Source of the DNA: Gnetum montanum
Lineage: Eukaryota > Streptophyta > Gnetopsida > Gnetales > Gnetaceae
DNA length: 64,000 bases
Direction of reading: 5' to 3'
NCBI GenBank assembly: GCA_015680685.1
Contig: MNCI01035648.1
Location: 142,264 to 206,263 of the forward strand
Part shown: positions 1 through 10,687 of the stretch, piece after piece
Layout of the letters: each line of letters starts with the position of its first letter
How positions within the stretch are numbered: position 1 is the first letter of the stretch
Notes under the pieces: model-generated
The model's input: the letters and a program-made list of their open reading frames with translations, nothing else
What the model was told of the DNA's origin: nothing
Database searches by the model: none
Position numbers and translations under genes: made by a program

Positions 1-691
1 CGATTCCTTGATCAACCGTACACATCTTGGACTTCGTGCACGACTGCCACTGGGACTACCAAGCATAGGCCTAGGTACGCCACTGGGATTACCAAGCGCA
101 GACCCCAAATACGCCACTGGGTTACCAAGTGTAGATCCCCCTAGCTACAGCACTGGGCTACCAAGCAATCACACTTAAATGCTCGTAATCAAGTCATACT
201 CGTTCCACTTCTAGGAGTTTAAGGGTGAGAGACTAATCACAATGAGTAACCGATTCCTTAACTAGCCATACACACCAGTAGGCGCTTGTAGCCAAGTCGT
301 ACTCACACCACGCTATGAAAGCAATAAATAACATTAAATAAATAACAAATAAATAAACTAAGTGAATGCTGCAATGATGAAGTAATCTCGATCTTTATTG
401 CCGATCATGTGCGTGTCCAAGTACGACACACTTGAATAAAGACACCGTACAATCACATTCACCACACTGCGGGCAAACACGAGAAAAATTCTAACTCTGG
501 AGGGATCAAACTGCCAGAGCTTCGCTACTCTAAAACTGGGATCCCCAAACAAGGGAGAGCCGCCTCTTATTTATAGACATGGCGGTGGACTGCGATATCG
601 CATACGCGATATCGTAGGGAAGGATGCGATATCGCGTCGGCTGCGATATCGCGTACGCGATATCACGGCCTGTGCGAACCGTGTCTCATTA
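1..691 (-). repeat. E0 3' LTR (family A, partial)
   Basis: Its start on the minus strand is TAATGAGACAC at 691, against TGATGAGACACG in E2. Several GATATC palindromes lie at about 592-664, just upstream of a TATA box (TATAAATA, 575-568). A poly(A) signal AATAAA lies at 399-394. Positions 45-170 hold four copies of a unit of about 35 bp containing a CTTGGTAAYCCCAGTGGCG-like core. About 350 bp of the LTR is missing beyond the window edge. Confidence 0.85.
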
Positions 692-1352
692 GAAGGCTTG
701 TAAATGATGTTGTCGATCTAAATCATAGCCTCTTGCAAATTTTAGAATATTATTCAAGTCAAGCTTAAGTAGTACTATTCTTGGAATGCCTATGAGATAT
801 CTTAACGGCCTCTATGATATGCATTAGGCTTTTAGGGACTAATAGGGGTTTATCATTGTCAGACAATTTGTGATTAAAATCTCTATTTGATCAATGGTTA
901 TGATAGGGCTTGTGTTCATGTTGGTGACCTTGAGTGTGTCTATGGGTTTGATTTTTGCTTTTATTCCAACCCTTTTGTGGAGCTCTGTCTCTATACCTAC
1001 GTTCATCTTCATTAGAACTAGATGTTGAAGTTGAGGGGGAAGATGAAAAGGAAGAACTGGTAGGATAGCCATGGCTTCTATAATGTTCCTCAAGGTCCCT
1101 TGGTTTATCATTTCAAAGTACCAAGGAGGTCTTAAGCCTTGAGGCCCTCCCTAGTTTAGGATTGATGTCATCTTCTTCAAGATTTTCTGCCTTAGGTGAA
1201 TGTACTCTTTGAGTGTCGTTTGGGTGACCATGGTCATGAAAAACCCCTTCGTAAGGTGGATCACTCCAATCTTCTTTATTGTATATTTCGTTGGTTCTCC
1301 AATGAATAGGTGTGCTATATGGTTCATAATCATTTTTGCATGAGTGAGACAT
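692..1352 (-). pseudogene. E0 gag N-terminal fragment fused to the 3' LTR
   Basis: ATG at 1352 opens a charged reading frame, followed after frame changes by a Ser/Pro-rich and Arg/His-rich segment (about 1090-900) like that of the other gags here. The final bases before 692 match the E2 gag region around 9640, encoding QHHLQ. There gag stops abruptly and the LTR begins. The rest of gag and all of pol are missing, and there are internal stops and frameshifts. The capsid-like core and zinc knuckle are absent, so this is a non-coding relic. Confidence 0.7.
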
Positions 1353-1459
1353 TGTTGTCGATTTGTGGTGCGTGTTTGAATACTTCTCAAAAGATATATC
1401 GTTAATACCCTTTCACAGTGATCTTTTGTAATATAACTAATCTAGATAACTAGCACCAT

Positions 1460-1476
1460 CCTTGGAAATGACACCA
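1460..1476 (-). promoter_or_regulatory. E0 primer-binding site (tRNA-Asp type)
   Basis: Reads TGGTGTCATTTCCAAGG one base inside the 5' LTR end. It aligns with TGGCGTCGTTGCTAGGG of E2 with several changes, mostly transitions. Confidence 0.7.
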
Positions 1477-1477
1477 A

Positions 1478-2311
1478 TGATGAGCAAGGAGGTACCCCTA
1501 CGCTCAACCATACGAATACGAGCATGTACGCATGATTTGATCAAACTCTGCGAATGGACTAGTTCTGGCACCTAAATAGGTATACATTGATTAAAGTTCA
1601 CTATCTTTCCACCTAGACTAGTAGTAGCTTTATCACGTATGATTTAGTCCAGAGTGAGGCATATGATGTTGTCCTAATTCTATGTTACTCCTAAAAATAG
1701 AAAAGATAAATTGATTAAACTAATAATGGAAGAAAAACCTAAATTAGCCTACGGTGATGGTATCCATCCTTAACTGTCCGTAGACATCTTGGACTTCATG
1801 GGATTACTGCTGGGTGTGCCAAGTATTTGCAATTAAACACTTGTGAGTAAGGTGTACACATTCCGCTTAATGATAGGAAAAGTAAATAATACTAAATCGA
1901 ACTGTTAACTAAAGAAGGCATTAAATAATTAAAACAACAAAAATTAATCTAAGTGAATGCTGCAATGATAAAAGTAATCTCAATCTTTATTGCTGGTCAT
2001 GCACGTGTCCAAGTATGTCACACTCGAACAAAGGTGCTATACAATTACAAATGTCACACTGCAAGCATGCACTGGGAATAACTAGCTTAAAAGAAAGAAA
2101 CTGCAAACTGAAAACTAAACTATCAAAAGAACTAGAAATAAAAGATCTCCCCTAAAAAACTCCAAAACTATCAATTATGTGCCTGAGTTTTGTATTTATA
2201 GGCTAACACAGGAATCACGATATCGCGTATATGATATCGTATCCAAGCTACAATATCACGTACCCGATATCGTGTACCTGATATCAAGGCTTGGCAAACC
2301 ATGATTCATCA
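1478..2311 (-). repeat. E0 5' LTR (family A)
   Basis: Starts TGATGAATC at 2311 and ends at 1478 with CTCATCA before the primer site. GATATC palindromes at about 2218-2285 lie upstream of TATAAATA (2200-2193). The LTR is 834 bp, shorter than the 1045 bp of the E2 5' LTR. Confidence 0.85.
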
Positions 2312-2816
2312 GTAGGTTTGTTAGTTATATTGATTTATACAATATTGTTATATGTTAATATATATCTTAAAATTGATAGTGCAAGATACTATACTTATTT
2401 TAGTATGATTAAAATTGAAATCTATATTTACTTAGTCAACATTTATTTTTGTACTAGTTATTTAAGACATATTTGTTTAGCTTGTAGGTATCAATCTATC
2501 CTAATTTTGAACAAACATATAATTTGTTGTTATAGATTTGAAGAATATATTTCCAATTCTATTACGAATTCTAAATATGTTGCTTTATTCTAAAATCAAT
2601 GATTAAGTATAACAAGTGAATACACAATAGAAGTTTAGGAATATTATTTTTCATGTAAATTCAATAATTATCATGAATATGTACATGATTGAATTTGTTG
2701 ATATAATTGGCACTGTTTTCTTGGCTTGTAATTGCTATTGCTTTGTTAGTTGAAGTTTTTGATTACTACTTTGTGGTCTACTTACTAATATTGACATTTC
2801 TTTGTTAACTCGTAAT
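2312..2816. other. Unassigned AT-rich stretch
   Basis: Lies between the outer end of the E0 5' LTR and the abrupt start of E1 gag. A 100-codon ORF overlaps it on the plus strand, but it is very AT-rich, low in complexity and starts inside the LTR, so I do not call it. No LTR end, polypurine tract or coding domain is visible. It may be target DNA of E0 or an unrecognised element. Confidence 0.4.
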
Positions 2817-3950
2817 TGAAGGCGAATTGAAAAAGAGAGAATTAGCTAAAGAGTATAATAGAGATTCATCCATCTGAAAAATAAGATATATGAGTATGTG
2901 ATAAGCTAGAGGAAGAAACCTTGGAGGAGGTGATATAGAAAAAGACTCTACCAATTCAAAAGTCAGTTAATGACATAGCCACCAAGGTAGAAAAGATGTG
3001 GGACTTAGTGGATGAGAAATTCACTACAACCTTGAAAATCGTAGAAGAAAGAACTGAACAAGCCTTTAGTAAGGGTAAGAAGAAAAAAAAAGAAAAGAGA
3101 CTACAGACAAAAAGGAAAAGTTGCTTCATTGGCAAAATGATTTGATTCGAGCTTAGAGGATAAGAAAGGTTGTACAGTGTGCCAGTATGAACATCCTAAG
3201 AGGTGTTCTCTGGCAATGGCGCATGTGTAAAAAATAGGGGCATATGCACTTAATCCAAGATTCATTAAGAAGAAATGCTGAATGGTTACCTTATTCTCAA
3301 GGTAACTACTGATAGATCTTCCAATTGACCTACTACCCAGTGGAGCTTACTACTGATAGATCTTCCAATTGACCTACTACCCAGTGGAGCTTACTACTGA
3401 TAGATCTTCCAATTGACCTACTACCCAGTGGAGCTTACTTGTAGCCATAGGAGCAGTGTCATCAATAGTGGTAGTAACCAGAATATGGGCAATGGTACCT
3501 CCAAGATAGAAGTACATATATTAACAATGAGATCCTTATGAATACTATGTTTAGTGTCCAATATCTTTGAGAAATGCAACGGTTTAGACTTTTCAATACT
3601 ATCCAATGAAGTACTATAGACCTACACCTCCAAAGATGGATTCCAATCCATACGTGCATCAACAAGTAGCTGGTTTGTTATGTTAACCTTCTAATCCTCT
3701 ACCACCTATACCACCACATATAATGTAGGGATAATCAGCCCCAATAGAAGAATGTAACTAGGATAGTCAATATGTAGGAGAAAGCAATTGTGCATGAACC
3801 ACAATCCAGGAAAAAATCATTCTTTCGAATGAGCCCAGAAAAGGTTTGAAGGATGGGGAGCACGTGTACTTCCACTTCCTCCACATCCACTTCTTTGGGA
3901 AACACTAAGCTTCCATCATCGTCCAATGAAAATTTACAACTATCATGCTA
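2817..3950 (+). pseudogene. E1 gag, C-terminal half
   Basis: Opens with GELKKRELAKEYN, homologous to the E2 gag at 10084. A zinc-knuckle-like motif CTVCQYEHPKRC lies at 3171-3206: C-x2-C-x3-H-x3-C, one residue shorter between the second Cys and His than the classic retroviral knuckle, as in all gags of this window. A Tyr/Pro/Gln-rich tail follows, expanded by a 44-bp tandem triplication. Frameshifts and stops throughout; no function expected. Confidence 0.75.
3307..3438 (+). repeat. 44-bp tandem repeat, three identical copies
   Basis: Three perfect 44-bp copies begin at 3307, 3351 and 3395, inside the degenerate gag tail. The unit starts TACTGATAGATC and is not a multiple of three, so it shifts the frame. 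Perfect identity within an otherwise decayed element suggests a recent slippage event or an assembly artefact. Confidence 0.9.
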
Positions 3951-4560
3951 ATCTAGACCATCATGCATTGGATTAAGGTAGGAGTACTTCCTTAGAAATA
4001 AATAGACTTGGGAATTCCCTTGGTATACCTTCAAATCGTAGGTCATAAACTGTGTAAGGGTCTACTTGATTTTGGGATAGGGATGAATCTAATATCACAA
4101 GATATGTATAAGGCCTGGAATCTACCACCATTAAAGAAAATTAATATTTAGCTATATCTTGTAGACTAATCGATCACAATACCAATAGGACAAGTGGACG
4201 ATGTGATCACTACTATCAGTGGTTGGTCCTATCCTACTAATTTTCTGGTCATACATGTGGGTAAAAATAATGGAAAGTTCCTTATTATTATGGAAAGAGC
4301 TTGGCTTAGCACTGTAGATGTTAAGCTTGGTATTAGATACTTGTCCTTAGAAATTTCCAAGTAAGATGAAGTTGGAATCATTCAAAGACATAGAGTTCCA
4401 TGTGTCACATACAATAATAACGGGTGCAATTACATGTAGAAAATATGGGCAATTAAATAAAAAAATAACATAGTATAAAAAAGGTATTTTAAAGAGATAT
4501 GTGTGCAAAGATGTTTGTATGCGATAGCCACTTAGCAAGAAGGCACCCAGTGGCTAATCA
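3950..4560 (+). pseudogene. E1 protease (retropepsin) relic
   Basis: Recognised by co-linearity with the better-preserved proteases of E2 (11400-11930), Z and Y. It encodes remnants such as GLVEDxVTTxxGWSY and an IIMxRAWLS-like stretch, then a segment ending in KAPSG close to the junction with the RT N-terminus. Stops and frame changes are frequent. In this lineage the active site reads DLGS rather than DTGA, as is usual for Athila-type proteases. Confidence 0.6.
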
Positions 4561-4725
4561 CAAATGGAGAAGTTTAATGAAACATATACATGAAACCAAC
4601 AAACTAGATCATAAGTGCCTACGTAGAAGAAACTAATAAGTTAGACTAATTAAGGAGGAGGCATCCCTATCCACTTATGTCAAGAAGAAGAGATTGAATG
4701 GGGATAGCTTGAGATCCCATACAAA

Positions 4726-5800
4726 ATGGAACAAAAACCATTAGAATTGAAGTCCCTACCAGTAGCACTAGAATATGCTTTCTTAAATAATAATAAGCTA
4801 ATTATAATTAACACCAACCTGGATAAGGAACAAAAGAAGAAGTTATTAGAAGTGGTCAATAAGTGGCCAACGAGATTTGCTTGGTCTTATGATGAGATAA
4901 ATGACATTGATCCTCAAATTTGTTAACATTGGATATACACAGATCTAGCTGTGAAACCACAATGCCAATCATAGAGAAGGTTGAATCCAAAGCCTAAGGA
5001 AGTAGTCAAGTAGAAATTGGAAAAGTTACTAACGGTAGGATTCATTTATCCCATTGTAGACAATGAATGGATCAGTCCTTTAGTAATTGTTTCCAAGAAG
5101 CGTTGGGGGTGGGGGGGTGGTGGTGCGGTGGGTTGGGGGGCATGTGGGGAGGGAGGGTGTGTGTGCGTGTAAGTGAAGAGTATGTATTGACTTCTAATTA
5201 TTGAATTCTGTAACGTTTAAGGATCATTTTCCTTTATTGTTTGTTGACCAAATTCTAGATACTATTCCAAGACATGAGTACTACAATTTTCTGGATGGGT
5301 ATAGCAAGTATAACTAGATCCGTATTGCACCTAAAGACCTAGAGAAAACAATGTTCACTAGTCCTTGGAAAATGTTTGCTTATAAGCAAATGCCTTTCAA
5401 TCTTTGTAATGCACCTACTACCTTTTAGAGACTAGTACTTAGTATCTTCCAAAAAAACATAAGTAATGATGTTGAAGTATTTATGAATGAATTTTCAACA
5501 TATGAGCTAGATTTCAAACAAGCATTGGACCATCTAGAGTAGGTACTAAAAATATGTATACAAATAAACCTAAAGCTCAATTGACAGAAGAGCCACCTAA
5601 TGGTCTAGGATGGGATCATACTAGGACACAAAATTTCACAAAAAGAGATAGATGTAGATCCTGAAAAGATCATAGTCATACAGAACATCACCCAAAGGCA
5701 ACAAATTGTTAAAGATATTCAATCATTTTTAGGTGACACAGGGTACTACAAAAGATTTATAGAAAACTTCTCAAAAATTGTAAAATCATTAGTAGAGCTA
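4726..5800 (+). pseudogene. E1 reverse transcriptase relic
   Basis: The N-terminal block (4726-4924) holds LPVALEYAFLNNNKLIIIN and a KKLLEVVNKWPTRFAWSY stretch, the Athila-type RT entry. It continues with NEWISPLVIVSKK, MPFNLCNAPTTF and the catalytic box at about 5480, which reads VEVFMNEFS where FMDDFS is expected: both metal-binding Asp residues are altered. A G-rich tract (5102-5160) replaces the loop before the DFRLLN motif. Several stops are TAG at positions where relatives have Gln. Confidence 0.8.
5102..5170 (+). repeat. G-rich simple-sequence tract within E1 RT
   Basis: About 60 bases almost entirely G and T, with runs of 4-7 G separated by short loops, then a TG-rich end. The pattern fits a potential G-quadruplex. 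Homologous sequence in Z and Y at this RT position has normal coding composition. Confidence 0.85.
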
Positions 5801-6360
5801 ACCAAGAAGGATGCATCATTTCAATGGACCAAATCATGCGAAAAGGCATTTGAGACCCTAAAACAGAAGTTAATCAAGAGACTAATCCTTTAAGCTATAG
5901 ATTGGTCTAAGCCTTTTCATATTGTTATGGATGCTTCAAATTATGCATTGGGTGTGGTGCTAACATAGCTAGATGACTAGAAAAGGCTATACTATATACA
6001 TTATGCCAGCAGAAGCATCATTGGGGCACAACTTAATTACATCATCATAGAAAATGAGCTTATGATAGTCGTGTATGCACTAGAAAAGTTCCAACACTAT
6101 GTGCTTAGGTATCCAATCTATGTCCACACTGATCAAAGTGTAATCTAATTCTTAATGAAAAAACTAGTAATAAGTCTTAGGGTGATTAGATGGCTCTTCA
6201 TTCTATAAGAATTTGACATTACCATGATCAACAAGAAGGGCATGGAGAATGTAGTAGCTAATCATTTGTTAACGCTAAGATGGGAATCAAAAGCCTAAGA
6301 AGAACCATTGTCAAACCAGTTTCTTGATGAAAATTTATTTAATAAAGAAATAATGGATAT
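5800..6360 (+). pseudogene. E1 RNase H relic
   Basis: Contains the RT thumb/connection (FLGDTGYYKRFIENFSKI), then RNase H with DASNYALGVVLT, ENELMIVVYALEKF, HTDQSVI and a degraded ENVVANHLLTLRW at the C-terminal end (ENVVADHLSRL in intact Athila-type proteins). The first acidic residue (DAS) and the E of ENEL are retained, but the frame is cut by TAG and TAA codons. Confidence 0.8.
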
Positions 6361-6429
6361 TGACTGAATAGAAAAGTCATGGACAATTGATTACATGACT
6401 TATTTAATCATACAAGAGATTCTTGTTGA

Positions 6430-7437
6430 GTCGGGAAAGAAACAGAAAGAATAATTCCTTCATAAGTTTAAGAGATATGGAAATAAATGGGAATCTTTAC
6501 AAGATTTGTGTTGATGGGTTAGTTTGATGGTGTGTATCAAAATTTAGTCAACAATAGACCCTTTAGGATGCACATGATGGTCCATGTGGTGGCCATTATG
6601 CAAGACATAGGATGGCACTAAAACTAATGATGGTAGGCTACTTTTGGCTTACCTTGTTTTGAGATGCCCACAAATTCACACAATCTTGTGAAAGATGCCA
6701 AAGAGGTGAAGGAATTATGGCTAGAATTAAAGGGTCATAACAATGTATAAAGCCATTAGAACCGTTTGATATCTGGGGAATTGACTTCATGGGATCCATC
6801 ACACCAATGTCGAATGGGAAGGCTTACATAATAGTGACCATGGATTATTGAACAAAGTGGATGGAGGTAGTTGTAGTTAAAGATTGTATAGCTAAAAAAA
6901 CTACCAAATTCTTCCAAAAACATGTGGTGAATCAATTTATAGTACCAAGGATGCTTATTTCAGATAATGGGACTCATTTTGTTGGTGCTACTTTTAAGAA
7001 GCTCATGTAGCAACTTGGGATCAACCATAAAATAACCACACCATATCATCCCTAAGCCAATGGTCAGGTAGAAGTAAATAACTATTAAGTTATAGAATAT
7101 TAACTAAGATAGTTAGTAGATTTAGAAACAATTAGAGCACTAAGTTAATTGATGTTCTATGAGCCTATAGAACCATGTGGAAACTACTAATAAGATATTC
7201 ACCCTATGATATAGTTTATGGTAAATTACCCACACTACCAATCCAGGAAGAGCTTCAAACTCTAGCTACTACCAGCAAACTTGACCTGAACTTGAGCTTA
7301 GCCCAGAGAGAATGATTAATGAAGCTTAATTTGTTGGAAGAAAATAGGCTTGCAACACTTACGAGTAATGAGATCCATAAGAATTACTTCAAGAATAAAT
7401 AAAATGCACGTATACGACAAGTATTAATATAGGCAAG
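6430..7437 (+). pseudogene. E1 integrase relic, first part
   Basis: Carries an HHCC zinc-binding region (GGHYAR, then SCERCQRGEG at about 6690) and the catalytic core: IDFMGSI (first Asp), ISDNGTHF (second Asp) and NGQVEVNN (Glu), with 35 residues between the second Asp and Glu as in canonical DD35E integrases. It continues to the start of the C-terminal module (NEIHKNYFKNKQ) and is cut at 7437 by insertion of E2. It has stops but is readable in one frame over long stretches. Confidence 0.85.
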
Positions 7438-8482
7438 TGATGAGACACGATTTGCATGAGCATGCGATATCACGTACACGATATAGCGGCTGCCACGATA
7501 TCGCGTCGTCCCCTGTGATATCGCGTATGCGATATCGCGGTCCGTCGCCAAGTCTATAAATAAGAGGCAGCTCTCCCTTGTTTTTCCATCTTGGGTTGGA
7601 AGTAGGGAAACTCTGGTAATTTGATCACTCCAGAGATAGAATATTTTCCATGTGCCCGCAGTAGGAGTCCTAAAGTGATGGATCTTTATTTGAGCAACAT
7701 TGTACCTGAACACAAGTTGTGTACGGCAATAAAGATGAACTTCCTAGATAAACCTTGCAGTGCATGGAATAGGATTTTATTTATTGTTTTCTCTCTCACC
7801 CTTAAACTCCTAGAATGTGGTATGAGTACGACTTGATTATGAGCATCTAAGGATGTGTATGGTTAGTCAAGGAATCAGCTGCTCATTGCAACACAGTATG
7901 AGTATGACTTGATTACGAGCATCTAGTGTGACTACTTGGTATCCCAGTGGCGTATCCAGGATCTACGCTTGGTAATCCTAGTGGTAGTCATGCACCAAGA
8001 TGTGTACGGTTAGTCAAGGAATCGGCTGCTCATCGCACTTAGGCTGGATTAGATTTCTCAACCCTTTCCTCCTAGTTAAGTGCCTCAGTACAACCACTTC
8101 GAGCACGTGCATTACATGCGGTGATCCTAGCAACGATTAGTGTTTGGTAGCCACAGTTGCATCAGTTCAAGGTATGTACAGTAAGTGGGAATGGATGTTG
8201 ATGCTAGGTAATTTAGACTTAGTTCATTAGTTAGAGTTAGTTTCTCCAACCCTTCACCTCGATAGCATAGGAGATAAAACATAAAAGACTATAAAAATCA
8301 TATACCTCGGACTTACTTAACCATACACCGTGACAACTACAAGTAAGTCTGGGAAGACAACAAATGATTAACCCCAAGTGTTCCATGGGGCGTGTAGGCA
8401 CTTAGTTTGCGGAATTCGACCGGATTGCGCGTGCTATGCTCGTTTCGTATGGTTGAGTGTAGGGGTACCTCGCCACTCATCA
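7438..8482 (+). repeat. E2 5' LTR (family A)
   Basis: Terminal inverted bases TGATGAG...CTCATCA. A compact U3 (about 120 bp) holds five GATATC-type palindromes, then TATAAATA at 7555-7562. A poly(A) signal AATAAA at 7728-7733 lies in a stretch (GGCAATAAAGATGAAC) conserved across the LTRs here. The following U5 region holds tandem copies of a unit of about 75 bp and repeats of a TTGGTAATCCCAG core. Length 1045 bp. Confidence 0.95.
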
Positions 8483-8483
8483 T

Positions 8484-8502
8484 TGGCGTCGTTGCTAGGG
8501 AC
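8484..8502 (+). promoter_or_regulatory. E2 primer-binding site, tRNA-Asp
   Basis: TGGCGTCGTTGCTAGGGAC starts one base after the LTR. It is complementary to the 3' end of plant tRNA-Asp including CCA, with few mismatches. A tRNA-Asp primer is typical of Athila-type elements. Confidence 0.85.
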
Positions 8503-8623
8503 TAAGTGTTTGTGCACTGAATTGAACATAAAGGATATCACTCACATCGTTGGGAGCCTAAATGAACCTTCGGGTTAATCAAGATAAAAAATTAAATAAC
8601 GGTGAAATAGCACACCGATAAAA

Positions 8624-10545
8624 ATGTCTTCTTCTAACAAGAGCAACTCACCACCTAAGGACCATACACGAAATAGTTGGCAATCAAAAACACATAACCT
8701 AAATCAGCCAGTTCCTCAATAATATAGGGTGGAATATACTCATCCCGATGAGTATATTCCCAATTTTACTTTTATCTTCCATCAAGATGAACAGATGCAC
8801 TAGAGAGATCTGCATGGTAACATAGTGTTACCTCCAGATCGGGCAGTCCCTAACATGCTTCTCCGTGCTTTGGCACATATTGGCATGACTGAATTTTATG
8901 CTGAATACGTTATGGGCGATTTTGACATGAGGGATTACCATCCCACAGCTTTGCAACATATGAGGGACTCAAGGCAGGAGAGCCAACATACACTATTGAA
9001 GGGCAAAGAGGTCCTGCACGTTCTTAGTGAACTAGAGATGGTGAACCATTTATAACTGGTTCGCTATCAAGAGATGTTCCCCCTCTTAACGAAAGTGAGG
9101 AGGTAGGGTATCAGAACCTACGATCAATGATACGTATCCCTGGTTCTGATCCCCGTGAACACCAACTATTCATAGAAGGAACAACACATGACAAGGACGA
9201 GCACTTAGATTGTCACCATGATCGGGGCTGTAGCAGCCGAAGAGAAGGCAAGAAACATTGTCGTGACGATGGTTCTCCTTCTTCTTCCCCTTCTTCTTCC
9301 CCTTCTTCACATCACTCACCCTCTTCTTCCAACTCTGGGCGCAATCATGAAGAGCATAATGAAGAGAATAAAAGTAAGAAAAATGAAATACCTCGATGAG
9401 AGAGTCGAGAGAGAGGACAAGGGCATGAACGAAGGGAAAGTAGGGAACAACAAAGACATCACAGGCGTCATGAAAGAGATGATCATGAAGAGCCCCTACT
9501 TACAACCTGAAGTATGCTTGACATAACGGAGGCTATTAGAATTCCCACAAGCCATTTAAAAGATAGTCGGATCAAATGCTTAGACATGAACAACATTCCA
9601 CGGTTTGAAGGGGGATACAACACTGATCCGCAACATCATTTACAGACATTCCACGATGCATGTTCCTTGCAAAATATAGAAAATGAGTGGGAAAAACTTA
9701 AGTTGTTCCCAAGGATACTCATTAAGGAAGCAGAGAGTTGGTATCGGTCCTTAGAACTGGAAACCATTAGGAGGTGGAGTACGATGCTAGAACTCTTCAA
9801 CAATAAGTATCAAACGTACTCCCAAGTGTCTAATTTGCATAAGCAGATCCAAGGCTGGAAGCAAGGTATTCATGAACCCTTGGATGTTGTCATGGCCCAC
9901 TACTACACATTGTTACATTGTTGCCCGGGCCATGGTTATGCTCAGCGGGATCAACTTTGCCACATCATGGATGGGCTAAGGCATGAAACTAGAAGAACCC
10001 TTGGGACTTATGCCCAAGGGAGACTCTCACAACTTAGAGCCCATGAAGTACATCGCTTGTTGGAGCAAGTAGCAAAAGAAGAAGGTGAGCTACGAAAAAG
10101 AGAAAGTGCAGAAGAATACAACCATGATCCCTCTCTTCGAAAGAAGGGAGTAAAATTTTGCAATGAAGAGGATGAGTCACCAATCGAAGAGTTGGTGAAC
10201 AGGAAAAACTTGCCAATTCAAAAGTTAACAATAGAAATAGCAACTAAGGTAGATGACGTATGCAGTTTCTTGGACTCTAAAATTGAAACTGTCTTAAAAA
10301 TTGTAGAAGAGTGTAAGGTAGAACAAAGTAGTGACAAAGGTAAGACAAAGTGGAGAGATTTAGGCCCTGCACATAACAAGGGTAAGGGGGAAATCACTAA
10401 CTCTGATGTGGTTGTGGATTTAGACACAGACGATGACGGTGGATGTGAGATCTGCCACTATGACCATTCTAAGGGATGTTGCCCAATCATCTCACATCTA
10501 CAAGAGTCTAGGGTGTATGCACTTACTCCAAGACTTAATCAATGA
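8624..10545 (+). pseudogene. E2 gag, largely preserved, with one frameshift
   Basis: Start chosen at ATG 8624 (MSSSNKSNSPPKDH), in frame with the conserved YTHPDEY...HQDEQ and NIVLPPDRAVPNM blocks. A stop lies after codon 32 and another near 9056, with a frame change before 9127. The next frame carries the Arg/His-rich then Ser/Pro-rich linker (9127-9399). An open stretch of 343 codons (9514-10545) covers the capsid-like region (RFEGGYNTDPQHHLQTF, about 9600; WYRSLE, about 9735), a Glu/Lys-rich segment and the zinc knuckle CEICHYDHSKGCC (10444-10482). The protein would package RNA in virus-like particles. It is the best-preserved full gag here. Confidence 0.85.
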
Positions 10546-10687
10546 CAAACACCCCGTAGGTTACCTTATCCCTAAGGTAACCCAAGGCAGTTCCACCAAC
10601 CATTAACGTATTATCCAAGTGGAACTCCACCACAATCCATCGGACAACATCAGTAGTGGAAATACCCACAATTATGGGGGATGCCAC

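Larger units (their letters stand above)
1..2311 (-). mobile_element. E0: short Athila-type derivative (LTR-gag fragment-LTR), cut by window edge
   Basis: Read on the minus strand: 5' LTR 2311-1478, primer site, a gag fragment (1352-692), then directly the 3' LTR (691-1, running off the window). The internal region is only about 0.8 kb; protease, pol, ORF3 and the polypurine tract are absent. Both LTRs carry GATATC-centred palindromes next to a TATA box, so this is LTR family A, like E2 and T1. The outer end of the 3' LTR lies outside the window, so no target duplication can be tested. Confidence 0.85.

Noticed and set aside
2291-2593. 100-codon Ile/Tyr-rich ORF
   Set aside because: It begins inside the E0 LTR, is extremely AT-rich and has no domain or start context.
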